47,567 bases of DNA from Actinomadura livida (GCF_014648675.1 NZ_BMRO01000004.1:510785-558351), one strand, 5' to 3'; positions 35,015 to 42,878 are shown, counted from the stretch's first letter. Notes: generated by a model not told the origin, from the sequence alone. A program made the numbers and translations.

Positions 35015-35928
35015 CAGGTGATCCCCTCCGGGTCCGGGGAGGTGCGCCGGCCGCCGCGGACGAGGCCCGGGAGCCGGTGCCAGCCGACCATCTCGATGAC
35101 GTTCTCCACGTCGGGCGCCAGGTGGTCGAGGACCAGCGGCTCGCCGGCGGGCAGCCCGGTGGCGTGCCGGGCCATCAGGTGCAGGCCGCCGAGGTCGATG
35201 AAGCCGAGCCTGGACAGGTCGAGGTGGACGCGGCGGCGGTCGGTGCTCACCTGGGCGAGCTGCTCGGCGAACACCGAGTGCCGCGCCGCGTCCAGCTCCC
35301 CTTCGAGCCGCAGGCCGTCGGGTTCGAACGTGCGCACTATCTTCAGGATCCCGTCGTCGTATTCGGGGTTCACTTCCACGAGGACCTCGTGTGTGTCACG
35401 GAGGGCGGCGAGCTCGTCCGGCCGGAGCGCGTGCCTGTCGATCTGGCAGATCGCCATCGCCATCGTGCTCGGCGACACCGCGTCGCCGACGCGGTGCTCG
35501 CACCCCAGCATCCGGGCCAGGTCGGGCGGCCCGGGCGGCTTCAGCAGCCAGCTGTAGTCGGTGGTGAGGCGGACGGCGCGGAAGCCCTCGTCGAACGCCT
35601 TGTCGACCTCGCGGCCGAGCGTGTCCAGCATCATGGCGGGCTCGAACCCGCCCCGACGGTCCAGGCAGGCGTCCCGCCGCGAGATCACCCGCAGCTGGCC
35701 CGCCCGGCTGTAGGCGTCCACGTCGATCCCGTGCCGGGGGCCGACGCCGGGCAGCCGGTGGGCCGGGGCGTCGGTGACGTAGACGACCTTCTCGGTGGTC
35801 CGCAGGCCCTCCCGCACGAAGGTCCCGATGACCTGGTCGCGCTCCTCGGAACCGCTGTAGGCCAGCCAGCCGTGATCGCCCGGCCGGACTTCTCCGACGG
35901 GACGTTCGGCGAACCAGGGTGTCTCCAT
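35014..35928 (-). CDS. MEDS domain-STAS domain protein (B2), anti-anti-sigma-like
   Basis: A 304-residue protein. MEDS part at about 12-200: GDHGWLAY (18-25), KVVYVTDAP, CQIDRH from 161. STAS part at about 205-290: LDLSRLGFIDLGGLHLM. The phosphoacceptor position is Leu (D-L-G-G-L, 245-249). Compared with A1/A2 the CQFDRRW motif is relaxed to CQIDRHA. I start at the ATG 35928 with AGG a few bases upstream; an upstream in-frame start at 36012 would overlap B3 by 53 nt. Coupled to B1 through TGATG. Confidence 0.83.
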   Translation of the reverse strand: METPWFAERPVGEVRPGDHGWLAYSGSEERDQVIGTFVREGLRTTEKVVYVTDAPAHRLPGVGPRHGIDVDAYSRAGQLRVISRRDACLDRRGGFEPAMMLDTLGREVDKAFDEGFRAVRLTTDYSWLLKPPGPPDLARMLGCEHRVGDAVSPSTMAMAICQIDRHALRPDELAALRDTHEVLVEVNPEYDDGILKIVRTFEPDGLRLEGELDAARHSVFAEQLAQVSTDRRRVHLDLSRLGFIDLGGLHLMARHATGLPAGEPLVLDHLAPDVENVIEMVGWHRLPGLVRGGRRTSPDPEGIT

Positions 35929-35959
35929 GGCCTGCCCATCGAGATCGGTGGTGTGTGCA

Positions 35960-37015
35960 TCAGCGTACGCCGCTCGGAGGGTTTTGGAAGCCCAACGCAC
36001 GGAAGCCCTCACTCTCCGTCCGGGGTCCGGCGCCGGCCGCGCCGGGGAGCGCGAGCCTGAGCCGGACGGTGCTGCCGCCCTCGCCCGTCCTGATCTGGAC
36101 GGCCGCGCACAGGAGCCGCACGGCCCACAGCCCGAACCGGCTCCCGAACGCGGTGCTCCCGGGACGCGGCGGGATGAGCCCGTAGCCGGTTCCGGGCGCC
36201 CACCGGCCCTCGTCGGCGACCTCGCAGACGAGGGCGGGCGCGGTGCCCGGCTCCGTCCACATGCGCAGGACGATGGGCGGCTCGCCGTGCCGCATCGCGT
36301 TGGTCACGACCTCGGTCACCGCGACCAGGAGGCGCTGGAGGTCCTCGTCGGGAAGCGCCGTCTGGCGGGCGTACTCGGTGACGTAGGCGCGCAGCCAGTA
36401 CAGGTCGGCCTTGTCGAGCCGGAGCTCGTCGGCGTCCGGCGGCGGCGCGGGCAGCGGCTCGCGGTCGCACTGCGCGCAGTACGACCAGGGGTCGACGAAA
36501 CCGGGGTTGGGCACGGCCTGCCCGCCGCGCACGGTCTCCGGGTGGGTCTTGCGGGCCGCCGCGACGATGCCCGCCGGCAGCGACGTCGAGTACGGGCACA
36601 TGAGCGCGGCGCCGGTGTCGCGGAACGCGACGTTGAGGACGGCCTCGATCCGCTGCCACTCGACGACCTCCGGCGGGGTCCGCGACGTCCACGCCGGCTC
36701 GCCGAGGACGCGCAGCCGGCTTCCCCGCCCGGTGGCGTCGTCGGCCGCGCTCAGGCAGTCGGCCAGCGTCCGCGCGGGGTGGCGGTACCAGTCCCGCGGC
36801 TCCTGGAACTCGACGCCGGCGTCGGCGGGGCCGAGCGCGTCGCGCAGCAGCATCTCCTGGCCGGTCCCGCAGACGGCGACGACGCGGTCGCCCGCGGCGA
36901 GCCCGTCCGCGAGGAAGGGGAGGGCGCCGTCGAGGAACCGGTCCGCCCCGTCGTAGGGCAGCAGGCGGTGCGTGAAGGACGTGTGCACGACGTTCCCCGG
37001 CGAACTTGTGATCAT
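35960..37015 (-). CDS. MEDS domain-HATPase anti-sigma-factor-like protein (B3)
   Basis: A 351-residue protein, first gene of the B operon. MEDS part at about 12-175: DRFLDGALPFLADGL, GEPAWTSR, EWQRIEAVLNVAF, CPYST (140-144, Ser where the others have Asp), RKTHPE. A CAQC pair lies at 180-183, like CAEC in A3. The HATPase part (about 200-330) keeps the N-box TEVVTNAMRHG (Glu235, Asn239), variant G1 box EVADEG and lid RFGLWAVRLL. Start uncertain: ATG 37015, ATG 37048, or GTG 36988, which alone has a GGGGA ribosome-like site. Confidence 0.82.
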   Translation of the reverse strand: MITSSPGNVVHTSFTHRLLPYDGADRFLDGALPFLADGLAAGDRVVAVCGTGQEMLLRDALGPADAGVEFQEPRDWYRHPARTLADCLSAADDATGRGSRLRVLGEPAWTSRTPPEVVEWQRIEAVLNVAFRDTGAALMCPYSTSLPAGIVAAARKTHPETVRGGQAVPNPGFVDPWSYCAQCDREPLPAPPPDADELRLDKADLYWLRAYVTEYARQTALPDEDLQRLLVAVTEVVTNAMRHGEPPIVLRMWTEPGTAPALVCEVADEGRWAPGTGYGLIPPRPGSTAFGSRFGLWAVRLLCAAVQIRTGEGGSTVRLRLALPGAAGAGPRTESEGFRALGFQNPPSGVR

Positions 37016-37056
37016 GGTGTCACCGACTGTGCCGACGGGCGGACTCATCAAGCCTA

Positions 37057-37073
37057 GGCCGCCCGCGGCGGCC
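37057..37073 (-). terminator. Short hairpin between the tetR-type gene and the MEDS B operon
   Basis: GGCCGCC and GGCGGCC form a 7-bp stem with a 3-nt loop, 16 nt after the regulator's stop. It would separate the two transcripts. Confidence 0.5.
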
Positions 37074-37089
37074 CTGCCGAGGTCGTTTT

Positions 37090-37806
37090 TCAAATAATGC
37101 GGGCGAACTCATGGGTTTTTGTCCGCAATTCTGGCGCGGACCCGTCCGTTACCCGGGCCGACCGTGCACCGGCCGGGGCGCCGGGCCGGGACCGGCGCGG
37201 CGGCCCGTACAGCACCGCGCGCAGACCCGGCGCGAGCCGCGCCGCCAATTCATCGCGCGGCATCGACGCGACCGGTTCCACGCCGAGGAGATGGCGCGTG
37301 AAGATGACGCCGGCGAGCTGCGCGCCGAACACGCCCGCCCGGCCCCGGACGTCGGCGGTCACCGCGCCCGTGCCGGCCAGGTGGTCGGCGATGCGGCCGA
37401 TCAGCTCGTCCTGGACGATCTCCTGCAGCAGCCGTCCGAGCTCGGGCTCCTGCGCCGCCGCCCGCACCATGAGCACGAGCGGGCGGCCGCCCTCGGGGTC
37501 GTCCCACGCGGTGAGCAGCGCGCGCAGGACGCGTTCGGGCAGCGTCGCGGGGTCGCCGGGGAGCGCGCCCGCGAGCACCTCCGGAGGGTTGGCGACCAGA
37601 CCCAGCACCGCGCCGAACAGCCCCTTCTTCGACCCGAAGAAGTAGCTGATCAGCGCGGCGTCGACGCCCGCCTCGGCGGCGATGGAGCGCATCGTGACCG
37701 GCCCGTAGCCGTCGGACAGGAACCGGCGGCGGGCCACCGCGAGGATCTCCCGCCGGGTGTCCGGGCTCCCGCGCCGCCGCCCGCGCGAGGCCCCCGATTT
37801 ATTCAT
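37090..37806 (-). CDS. TetR family transcriptional regulator
   Basis: A 238-residue regulator. The helix-turn-helix is at about 17-62: TRREILAVARRRFLSDGYGPVTMRSIAAEAGVDAALISYFFGSKKGLF. The remaining helices form the ligand/dimer domain, with a basic Pro-rich tail. It is divergent from the MFS exporter gene and most likely represses it in the absence of the exporter's substrate. The ATG at 37806 follows a TATATT -10 box by 9 nt and lacks a Shine-Dalgarno. The ligand is unknown. Confidence 0.92.
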   Translation of the reverse strand: MNKSGASRGRRRGSPDTRREILAVARRRFLSDGYGPVTMRSIAAEAGVDAALISYFFGSKKGLFGAVLGLVANPPEVLAGALPGDPATLPERVLRALLTAWDDPEGGRPLVLMVRAAAQEPELGRLLQEIVQDELIGRIADHLAGTGAVTADVRGRAGVFGAQLAGVIFTRHLLGVEPVASMPRDELAARLAPGLRAVLYGPPRRSRPGAPAGARSARVTDGSAPELRTKTHEFARII

Positions 37807-37815
37807 CACGGTTGA

Positions 37816-37821
37816 AATATA
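37816..37821 (-). promoter_or_regulatory. -10 box of the TetR-type regulator gene
   Basis: On the minus strand this reads TATATT, 9 nt before the ATG, consistent with a leaderless or nearly leaderless mRNA. Confidence 0.5.
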
Positions 37822-37831
37822 GCCGGTGCGG

Positions 37832-37852
37832 CGGCCAGATTCGAGGTGGCCG
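37832..37852. promoter_or_regulatory. Candidate TetR operator
   Basis: CGGCCA (37832-37837) and TGGCCG (37847-37852) form an inverted repeat with a 9-nt spacer in the regulator/exporter divergent region, a size usual for TetR-family sites. Placement supports control of both genes. Confidence 0.4.
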
Positions 37853-37881
37853 AAGAGAGAAGACGCACTAGGAGGCTCGCC

Positions 37882-39495
37882 ATGGCCGCCGTCATTCCGG
37901 AGGGGCGAACCGCGCACCGCGCGGTCCTGCCCACCGTGATGCTCTCCCTCGCCACGGTGGTGTCCGCCGTGGCGTCCCTCAACACCGCCGTCCCGTCCAT
38001 CGCCCGCGACACCGGCGCCGGGCAGACGGAACTGGCGTGGATCATCGACGCGTACGCGCTCGTCTTCGCGGCGCTGCTGCTGCTGGGCGGCGCCATCGGC
38101 GACCGCTACGGGCGCCGCCGCGCCCTCACCGCCGGGCTCGTCGTCTTCGGCGCGGGCTCGGCCGCCGCCGCGCTGGTCAGCGACCCGAACTGGCTGATCG
38201 CGATGCGCGGCGTGCTCGGCGTCGGCGCGGCCCTCGTCATGCCCGCCACGCTGTCCACGATCACCTCGACGTTCGCCGCGGAGGCGCGCACCCGGGCGGT
38301 CGGCATGTGGGCGGGCGTCGCCGGCGCGAGCGCCGTCTTCGGGCTGCTCGCCTCCGGCACGCTGCTGGAGTTCTGGTCATGGCGCTCGGTGTTCGTGCTG
38401 AACGTCGTGCTGGCGGCGGCCGCGCTCATCGCGACGCTCGCGGCCGTCCCCGAGTCCGCCGAGCCGGACGCGCCGAAGCTGGACCTCACCGGTGCCGCCA
38501 TCACCGTCGCCGGGCTGGGCCTGCTCGTCTACTCGATCATCGAGGCGCCCGTCGCGGGCTGGGCGAGCGTCCGGACACTCGCGGGCCTCGCCGCGGGCGT
38601 CCTCGTCCTCGCCGGCTTCGTCGCCTGGGAGCTGCGGCGGCCGCACCCGCTGCTCGACCCGCGGCTCTTCCGTATCCGGCCGTTCTCCGCCGGGACGCTG
38701 TCGATCACGCTGCAGTTCTTCGCCTTCTTCGGGTTCATCTTCATCGTCTTGCAGTACCTGCAGCTGGTGAAGGGCGACAGCGCGCTGATCGGCGCGCTGA
38801 GCCTCGTCCCCATGGCGCTCGCGATGATGCCGTCCGCCCGGGTCGTCGCGCCCCGGCTGGCCGCCCGGTTCGGCGCGCCCCGCGTCATCACCGCCGGGCT
38901 GCTGCTGGTGAGCGCGGCGCTGCTGGTCTTCTCCCTGCTGGACGAGACCAGCGGCTACTGGCTCCTGCTGGCGGGCCTGCTCCCGCTCGGCGCCGGCATG
39001 GGCCTCGCGATGACCCCCGCCACGGCCGCGATCATCGACGCGCTGCCCCGCGACAAGCAGGGCGTCGGGTCGGCGGTGAACGACCTGGCCAGGGAGCTCG
39101 GCGGGGCGCTCGGCATCGCCGTCCTCGGCAGCGTCCTGCAGTCCGGCTACCGCGCGAACCTGGCCCCGGAGGGCGTGCCGGCACCCGTCGCCGAGCAGGC
39201 GAAGGAGTCCCTGGCGATGGCGCTGCGGGCCGGGCCCGGGATCGCCGCGGAGGCCCGGACGGCGTTCGCCGCCGGCGTCCAGTCGGCGATGCTGACCGCC
39301 GCGATCGCGCTCGCCGGCACCGCCGTCGCGGTGGCCGCCCTGTCCCGCGCCCGCCGTGCCCGCACGGCGGACCCCGCCGGGCCGCCCGCGAACGGCGACC
39401 ACCCACACCCCGCGGACCGAGCCGCTAAGCTGAACGCGCCTCCGGTGGGAGGCGCAGGCGGGCGTGGCGAAACCAGGTATACGCGGCAGGTTTAG
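37882..39495 (+). CDS. MFS drug-exporter-like protein, DHA2 (14-helix) family
   Basis: A 537-residue polytopic exporter. Conserved MFS features: LAWIIDAYALVFAALLL (motif D1), GDRYGRRRAL (motif A), and a full set of about 14 hydrophobic segments, as in EmrB/QacA proton antiporters. AGGAGG precedes the ATG. Paired divergently with a TetR regulator. The final 40 residues are hydrophilic, and the last 13 codons lie inside tRNA-Leu, since the stop is at 39493-39495 and the tRNA begins at 39458. The natural C-terminus may have been altered when the pair landed next to the tRNA. Confidence 0.9.
   Translation: MAAVIPEGRTAHRAVLPTVMLSLATVVSAVASLNTAVPSIARDTGAGQTELAWIIDAYALVFAALLLLGGAIGDRYGRRRALTAGLVVFGAGSAAAALVSDPNWLIAMRGVLGVGAALVMPATLSTITSTFAAEARTRAVGMWAGVAGASAVFGLLASGTLLEFWSWRSVFVLNVVLAAAALIATLAAVPESAEPDAPKLDLTGAAITVAGLGLLVYSIIEAPVAGWASVRTLAGLAAGVLVLAGFVAWELRRPHPLLDPRLFRIRPFSAGTLSITLQFFAFFGFIFIVLQYLQLVKGDSALIGALSLVPMALAMMPSARVVAPRLAARFGAPRVITAGLLLVSAALLVFSLLDETSGYWLLLAGLLPLGAGMGLAMTPATAAIIDALPRDKQGVGSAVNDLARELGGALGIAVLGSVLQSGYRANLAPEGVPAPVAEQAKESLAMALRAGPGIAAEARTAFAAGVQSAMLTAAIALAGTAVAVAALSRARRARTADPAGPPANGDHPHPADRAAKLNAPPVGGAGGRGETRYTRQV
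39426..39431 (+). promoter_or_regulatory. Possible -10 box of tRNA-Leu within the MFS gene
   Basis: TAAGCT lies 26 nt before the mature tRNA 5' end, inside the MFS coding sequence. The -35 region is not convincing. Confidence 0.4.
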
Positions 39496-39542
39496 GTCCT
39501 GTTGGTGGAGACACCGTGGGGGTTCGAATCCCCCCGCCCGCA
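39458..39542 (+). tRNA. tRNA-Leu (anticodon UAG)
   Basis: An 85-nt class II tRNA. Acceptor arm GCGGGCG (39458-39464) pairs with CGCCCGC (39535-39541); the discriminator is A and CCA is not encoded. The anticodon loop TTTAGGT gives UAG, reading CUN leucine codons. A long variable arm (TGGTGGAGACACC) and a canonical T arm (GGGGGTTCGAATCCCCC) confirm the class. Its first 38 nt overlap the MFS gene end. Confidence 0.95.
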
Positions 39543-39557
39543 CCCTCCGCGTGCGAA

Positions 39558-39582
39558 GACCGGCCCGCGACGCGGGCCGGTC
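39558..39582. terminator. Bidirectional hairpin terminator between tRNA-Leu and bcp
   Basis: GACCGGCCCGC pairs with GCGGGCCGGTC (11 bp, 3-nt loop), followed by CTTTCGT on the plus strand. It can serve both tRNA-Leu and the convergent bcp gene. Confidence 0.75.
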
Positions 39583-39598
39583 CTTTCGTGTCTCCGGT

Positions 39599-40066
39599 TC
39601 AGATGCCGAGGTCGCGGCGGAGGCGGTCCACGTGGCCGGTGGCCTTCACGTTGTAGTACGCCTTCTCGATCCTGCCGTCGGCGTCGATGAGGAAGGTGGA
39701 GCGGATCACGCCCACGACGACCTTGCCGTACAGCTTCTTCTCCCCGTACGCGCCGTACGCCTTCAGGACCTCGGCGTCCGGGTCGGAGAGCAGCGGGAAG
39801 GTCAGGCCCTCCTTCTCCCGGAACTTCGCGAGCTTGGCGGGCTTGTCGGGGGAGACGCCCACGACGGCGACGCCCGCGGCGTCGAGCTCGCCGAGGCTGC
39901 CCTCGAAGTCGACCGACTCCTTGGTGCAGCCGGGGGTCATGGCCGCCGGGTAGAAGTACAGGATCACGCGCTTGCCGCGCAGCGCGGCCAGCGACACCGG
40001 GGACCCGTCGGCGTCGGGAAGCTCGAACTCGGGGGCGACGTCGCCCGGCTGCAGCCGCTCGGACAC
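39599..40066 (-). CDS. bcp: Thioredoxin-dependent peroxiredoxin, 1-Cys Bcp/PrxQ type
   Basis: A 155-residue peroxidase that reduces hydroperoxides. Peroxidatic Cys47 is in YPAAMTPGCTKE. It is the only Cys in the protein: the position five residues on, resolving Cys in many Bcp/PrxQ enzymes, is Val. It must therefore work as a 1-Cys enzyme with an external thiol. The ending KVVVGVIRSTFLIDADGRIEKAYYNVKATGH is typical. GTG start with a purine-rich stretch upstream. It neighbours tRNA-Leu. Confidence 0.93.
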   Translation of the reverse strand: MSERLQPGDVAPEFELPDADGSPVSLAALRGKRVILYFYPAAMTPGCTKESVDFEGSLGELDAAGVAVVGVSPDKPAKLAKFREKEGLTFPLLSDPDAEVLKAYGAYGEKKLYGKVVVGVIRSTFLIDADGRIEKAYYNVKATGHVDRLRRDLGI

Positions 40067-40207
40067 CCTGTCCCGCCTTTCGCTCGGATGGTGGCTCCAA
40101 CCGTACCGGGCCGGGGGGTGCGGCGGGCGTTCCGGGGGAAGACCTGCGAGACTGTCCGGATCATGCTTCGCTGGTCACGGTTTCGCCCCACACGATAAGG
40201 ACACGGC

Positions 40208-40516
40208 ATGGACGACAGGCCCAGCGACCCGGAGGCGCTGGAAAGGTACATAGAGCGCAACGTCCAGGAGCTCGCACGCACGGTCGACGAGATCGCCGAC
40301 CGGACGAATCCGAAGAACGTCGCGCGGCGGGGCGCCGACCGGCTGAAAGAGGAGGCGGGTCAGGTCGCCAAGGCCGTCGGCGCGATGATCGGCGCGCCCG
40401 CGGACGCCGACGACCCGGAGCGCGGCGGGATCGACAAGCGCGTGGTGCTGGCGGGCGCCGCCGCCGTCACCGTGGCCGCCCTGGTCCTCTGGAGCCGTAG
40501 GCGCAGGCGCCGTTGA
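40208..40516 (+). CDS. DUF3618 domain membrane protein
   Basis: A 102-residue protein. The N-terminal RYIERNVQELARTVDEIADRTNPKNVARRG is the DUF3618 signature. An amphipathic helix follows, then one transmembrane segment (about 78-95) and an Arg-rich cytoplasmic end. Function unknown; in other actinomycetes it lies near bcp, as here. AAGGA precedes the ATG. The last 50 nt overlap the convergent zf-HC2 gene. Confidence 0.87.
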   Translation: MDDRPSDPEALERYIERNVQELARTVDEIADRTNPKNVARRGADRLKEEAGQVAKAVGAMIGAPADADDPERGGIDKRVVLAGAAAVTVAALVLWSRRRRRR

Positions 40517-40766
40517 GGCCGTTCAGGGAGGCGCCGGTCCGCGGTCTGCGGCCGGCGCCTCTGCGCGTCACGGGGCCGTGGCCGGGCGCCTGCGGGACGC
40601 TGCGGGCGAGCAGCTCGGCGACGTCGCGCAGCTCGGCGAGTTCCGCGCGGCAGGACGGGCAGTCGCGCAGATGCGCCGACAGCTCGTCGGCCTCGGCGCC
40701 GGGCAGCCGTCCGAGGGCGTAGACGCCGAGGCCGATGCGGTACTCCCCGCAGTCCGTTCCTCCCAC
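40467..40766 (-). CDS. zf-HC2 domain protein, anti-sigma-factor-like
   Basis: A 99-residue protein. Residues 8-60 match the zinc-binding anti-sigma domain: GEYRIGLGVYALGRLPGAEADELSAHLRDCPSCRAELAEL, with His32, Cys36 and Cys39 as the HxxxCxxC ligands. There is no transmembrane segment, and the C-terminal 40 residues are low complexity and basic. ECF sigma partners are usually adjacent, but none is visible here. GTG start without a clear ribosome site. The 3' end overlaps the DUF3618 gene by 50 nt on the opposite strand. Confidence 0.75.
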   Translation of the reverse strand: MGGTDCGEYRIGLGVYALGRLPGAEADELSAHLRDCPSCRAELAELRDVAELLARSVPQAPGHGPVTRRGAGRRPRTGASLNGLNGACAYGSRGPGRPR

Positions 40767-40818
40767 ACCATTGGGTACGGGGCAGGGGCGTCCCCCGTTC
40801 AGGCGGACGAGGTCACGG

Positions 40819-42087
40819 TCAGGTGAACTGCGGCAGGTGGTCGCGGTGCGCGGCGAGCCCCTCGTCCAGGATCTTCTCCGCGGTGTGCTTGCCGCGGACG
40901 AACGGGTGCGCCATGAGGGCCTGCAGGGCGGTCCGGCGGTCGCCGGTGACGGCCGCCTCGGACGCGAGCCGCTCGTAGGCGTGGATCGCCTGGGTGAGCC
41001 CGCGCACCGGCCCGGGGAGCGGGCCCATCGTCAGCGGGACCGGCCCGGCGCGCCCGACCAGCGAGGGGACCTCGACGATCGCGTCGGCGTCCAGCGAGGA
41101 GATCGCGCCGTTGTTGCGCGTGTTGACGATCATCCGGCGGCCCTCGTCGCGGTGCAGGGCGCAGATGACGTCCACGGCGAACTCGCCGTGCTCCCCGCCG
41201 CCGCGCTCGCGGGACGGGTCGGGGTCGGCCTTCCGCGACTCGGCGGCGACCTGCTCGTAGTAGGCGGGGAGCATCGCGAGGATGTCCTGCGCGCGGGTCG
41301 TGCCCTTCGCGCGCAGCTCCTCGACCACGTCGTCGTGGAAGAAGTAGTACTTGGCGTAGGAGTTCGGCAGGAATCCGAGCGTCTTGGCGAGTTCGGCCAT
41401 GCGGGACGGGTCGCGCCACGGCGTCGCACCGCCGCCCGGGATCTCCAGCTCGTCCAGCAGCCCCGGCAGGTCGAGCTCGTGGCCGTCGAGCCGGAGCCGC
41501 TGCGCCCAGGTGGCGTGGTTGAGGCCGATCCAGTCGGCCTCCAGCCCCTCGAACGGCAGGCCCAGCAGGTCGGCCCACATCTCGGTGTCCCCGATGGCCT
41601 GATCGCACAGTCCGATGACGCGCGCCCCGGTGGTGCGGGCGACGGCGTCGGTGACGATGTTCGTCGGGTTGGTGTAGTTGACGATCCAGGCGTCCGGCGC
41701 GGCCGCCGCGATCTCCAGCAGGACGGGCACGGACCGCAGCGCCATCAGGAACCCGCCCGGCCCGGCGGTCTCCTGCCCGACGACGCCGTGCCTGAGCGGG
41801 ATCGACTCGTCCAGATGGCGCGCCGCGAGCCCGCCCGGACGGAACGTCGTGAACACGTAGGAGGCGCCGTCCAGCGCGGCCTTGAGGTCGGTGTGCGCGG
41901 AGACGGCGATGCCGGCGCCCCTGGCGGAGAACATGGCGCGGGCCAGCCGCGTCATGGTCACCAGCTGCCCGGTGTCGATGTCGTGGCAGGCCAGCTCGGT
42001 GCCCGCCAGGTCCTCGGCGCGGTGCAGGATTCCGCGGATCACGCCCGGCATGTAGCCGCTGCCGGCCCCGATGATCGCGATCTTCAC
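40819..42087 (-). CDS. GH4-family glycosidase (6-phospho-beta-glucosidase-like)
   Basis: A 422-residue NAD- and Mn-dependent glycosidase. The Rossmann motif is IAIIGAGSGYMP at the N-terminus. NPTNIVTDAV and GLCDQ hold the conserved Asn and Cys/metal region, and GLNHATW carries the metal His. GH4 enzymes open glycosidic bonds through transient C3 oxidation by NAD. Whether the substrate is phosphorylated is unknown: no PTS genes are nearby. The GTG start overlaps the stop of the SIMPL gene by 4 nt, so the pair is translationally coupled. Confidence 0.9.
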   Translation of the reverse strand: MKIAIIGAGSGYMPGVIRGILHRAEDLAGTELACHDIDTGQLVTMTRLARAMFSARGAGIAVSAHTDLKAALDGASYVFTTFRPGGLAARHLDESIPLRHGVVGQETAGPGGFLMALRSVPVLLEIAAAAPDAWIVNYTNPTNIVTDAVARTTGARVIGLCDQAIGDTEMWADLLGLPFEGLEADWIGLNHATWAQRLRLDGHELDLPGLLDELEIPGGGATPWRDPSRMAELAKTLGFLPNSYAKYYFFHDDVVEELRAKGTTRAQDILAMLPAYYEQVAAESRKADPDPSRERGGGEHGEFAVDVICALHRDEGRRMIVNTRNNGAISSLDADAIVEVPSLVGRAGPVPLTMGPLPGPVRGLTQAIHAYERLASEAAVTGDRRTALQALMAHPFVRGKHTAEKILDEGLAAHRDHLPQFT

Positions 42088-42758
42088 CGGGGCTCCAGGT
42101 CGGGCGGCGACACGGTGAACCGGGCCTCGACCGCGGCCCGGACGACCTGCTTCGCGGGCTCCAGGTCGATCGGCTCGGGCTCCTCGGGCGCCCCGGCGGC
42201 CCGCCCGTACGCGGCGGCCAGCGTGACCGGGCCGCCCGCGTCCTGGGCCCTGCCGAGCCCCTCGTCCGACAGCTCGACGAGCCCGGTGAGCCGGGACCCG
42301 AGCGCCTCGGCGTACCGGCGGGCCCGCTCGACGGCCTCGTGGGCGGCCTGCCGCGCGGCCCGCGCGTAGACCTCGCTGTCCCGCCGCAGCAGCCACTCGG
42401 GCCCGTCCACGTAGGTGCGCTCCATGTCGCCCAGCCGGGTGACGAGCTCCCCGAGCACCCCGAAGTCCGCGACGACGACCTTGATCTGCACGGTCCCCCG
42501 ATAGGCGCGGACGTCGCCCTCCCGCCGCTTGTACTTCAGCAGCGGCACGATCGACACCCCGCCCGTCTCCAGCTTCTCGACGGCGTCCCCGTACGACCTG
42601 ACCAGCTCAAGGCACTGCCGGTTGCGCTCGGTCAGCCGGTCGAGCGCGTCCCGCCGGTCGGACTCCTGCGACTGGACATGCACCACCACCCGCGCGATCT
42701 CCGGCTCGACCTCAAGCACGGCCTCACCACGAACACTGATCAAGGGAGCATCGCTCAT
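42084..42758 (-). CDS. SIMPL (DUF541) domain protein
   Basis: A 224-residue protein with the SIMPL fold: ISVRGEAVLEVEPEIARVVVHVQ at the start, then alternating helices and strands (YRGTVQIKVVVADFGVLGELV, ARQAAHEAVERARRYAEALGSRLTGLVEL). It lacks a signal peptide, so it is probably cytosolic, unlike many Gram-negative members. Biochemical role unknown. A -10 box lies 6 nt before its ATG, marking it as first gene of the transcript that includes the GH4 gene. Confidence 0.85.
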   Translation of the reverse strand: MSDAPLISVRGEAVLEVEPEIARVVVHVQSQESDRRDALDRLTERNRQCLELVRSYGDAVEKLETGGVSIVPLLKYKRREGDVRAYRGTVQIKVVVADFGVLGELVTRLGDMERTYVDGPEWLLRRDSEVYARAARQAAHEAVERARRYAEALGSRLTGLVELSDEGLGRAQDAGGPVTLAAAYGRAAGAPEEPEPIDLEPAKQVVRAAVEARFTVSPPDLEPR

Positions 42759-42764
42759 CCCCCC

Positions 42765-42770
42765 AACCTA
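42765..42770 (-). promoter_or_regulatory. -10 box of a leaderless promoter for the SIMPL-GH4 operon
   Basis: On the minus strand this reads TAGGTT, 6 nt before the ATG at 42758. It is 45 bp from the large palindrome upstream. Confidence 0.5.
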
Positions 42771-42814
42771 CGTCCCCACCCACCCCCAGGAGCCCAGAGC
42801 ACCCCCCACCGTTT

Positions 42815-42878
42815 CGTTGACTTGCGGCGTGTTGTTGTTATGAAGCGCTTCATAACAACAACACGCCGCAAGTCAACG
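42815..42878. repeat. Perfect 64-bp palindrome with LacI-operator-like centre
   Basis: Arms 42815-42846 and 42847-42878 are exact reverse complements with no loop. The centre ATGAAGCGCTTCAT resembles LacI/GalR-family operators (central CG, flanking TGAA/TTCA). The outer parts contain GTTGTTGTT/AACAACAAC and GCGGCG/CGCCGC. It lies 45 bp upstream of the SIMPL-GH4 promoter and 44 bp after the stop of the next gene. Confidence 0.9.

Noticed and set aside
39458..39542. Integrated element using tRNA-Leu as attachment site
   Set aside because: No integrase gene and no duplicate of the tRNA 3' end were seen in the window; the TetR/MFS pair lies on the 5' side of the tRNA, which is not the usual side.
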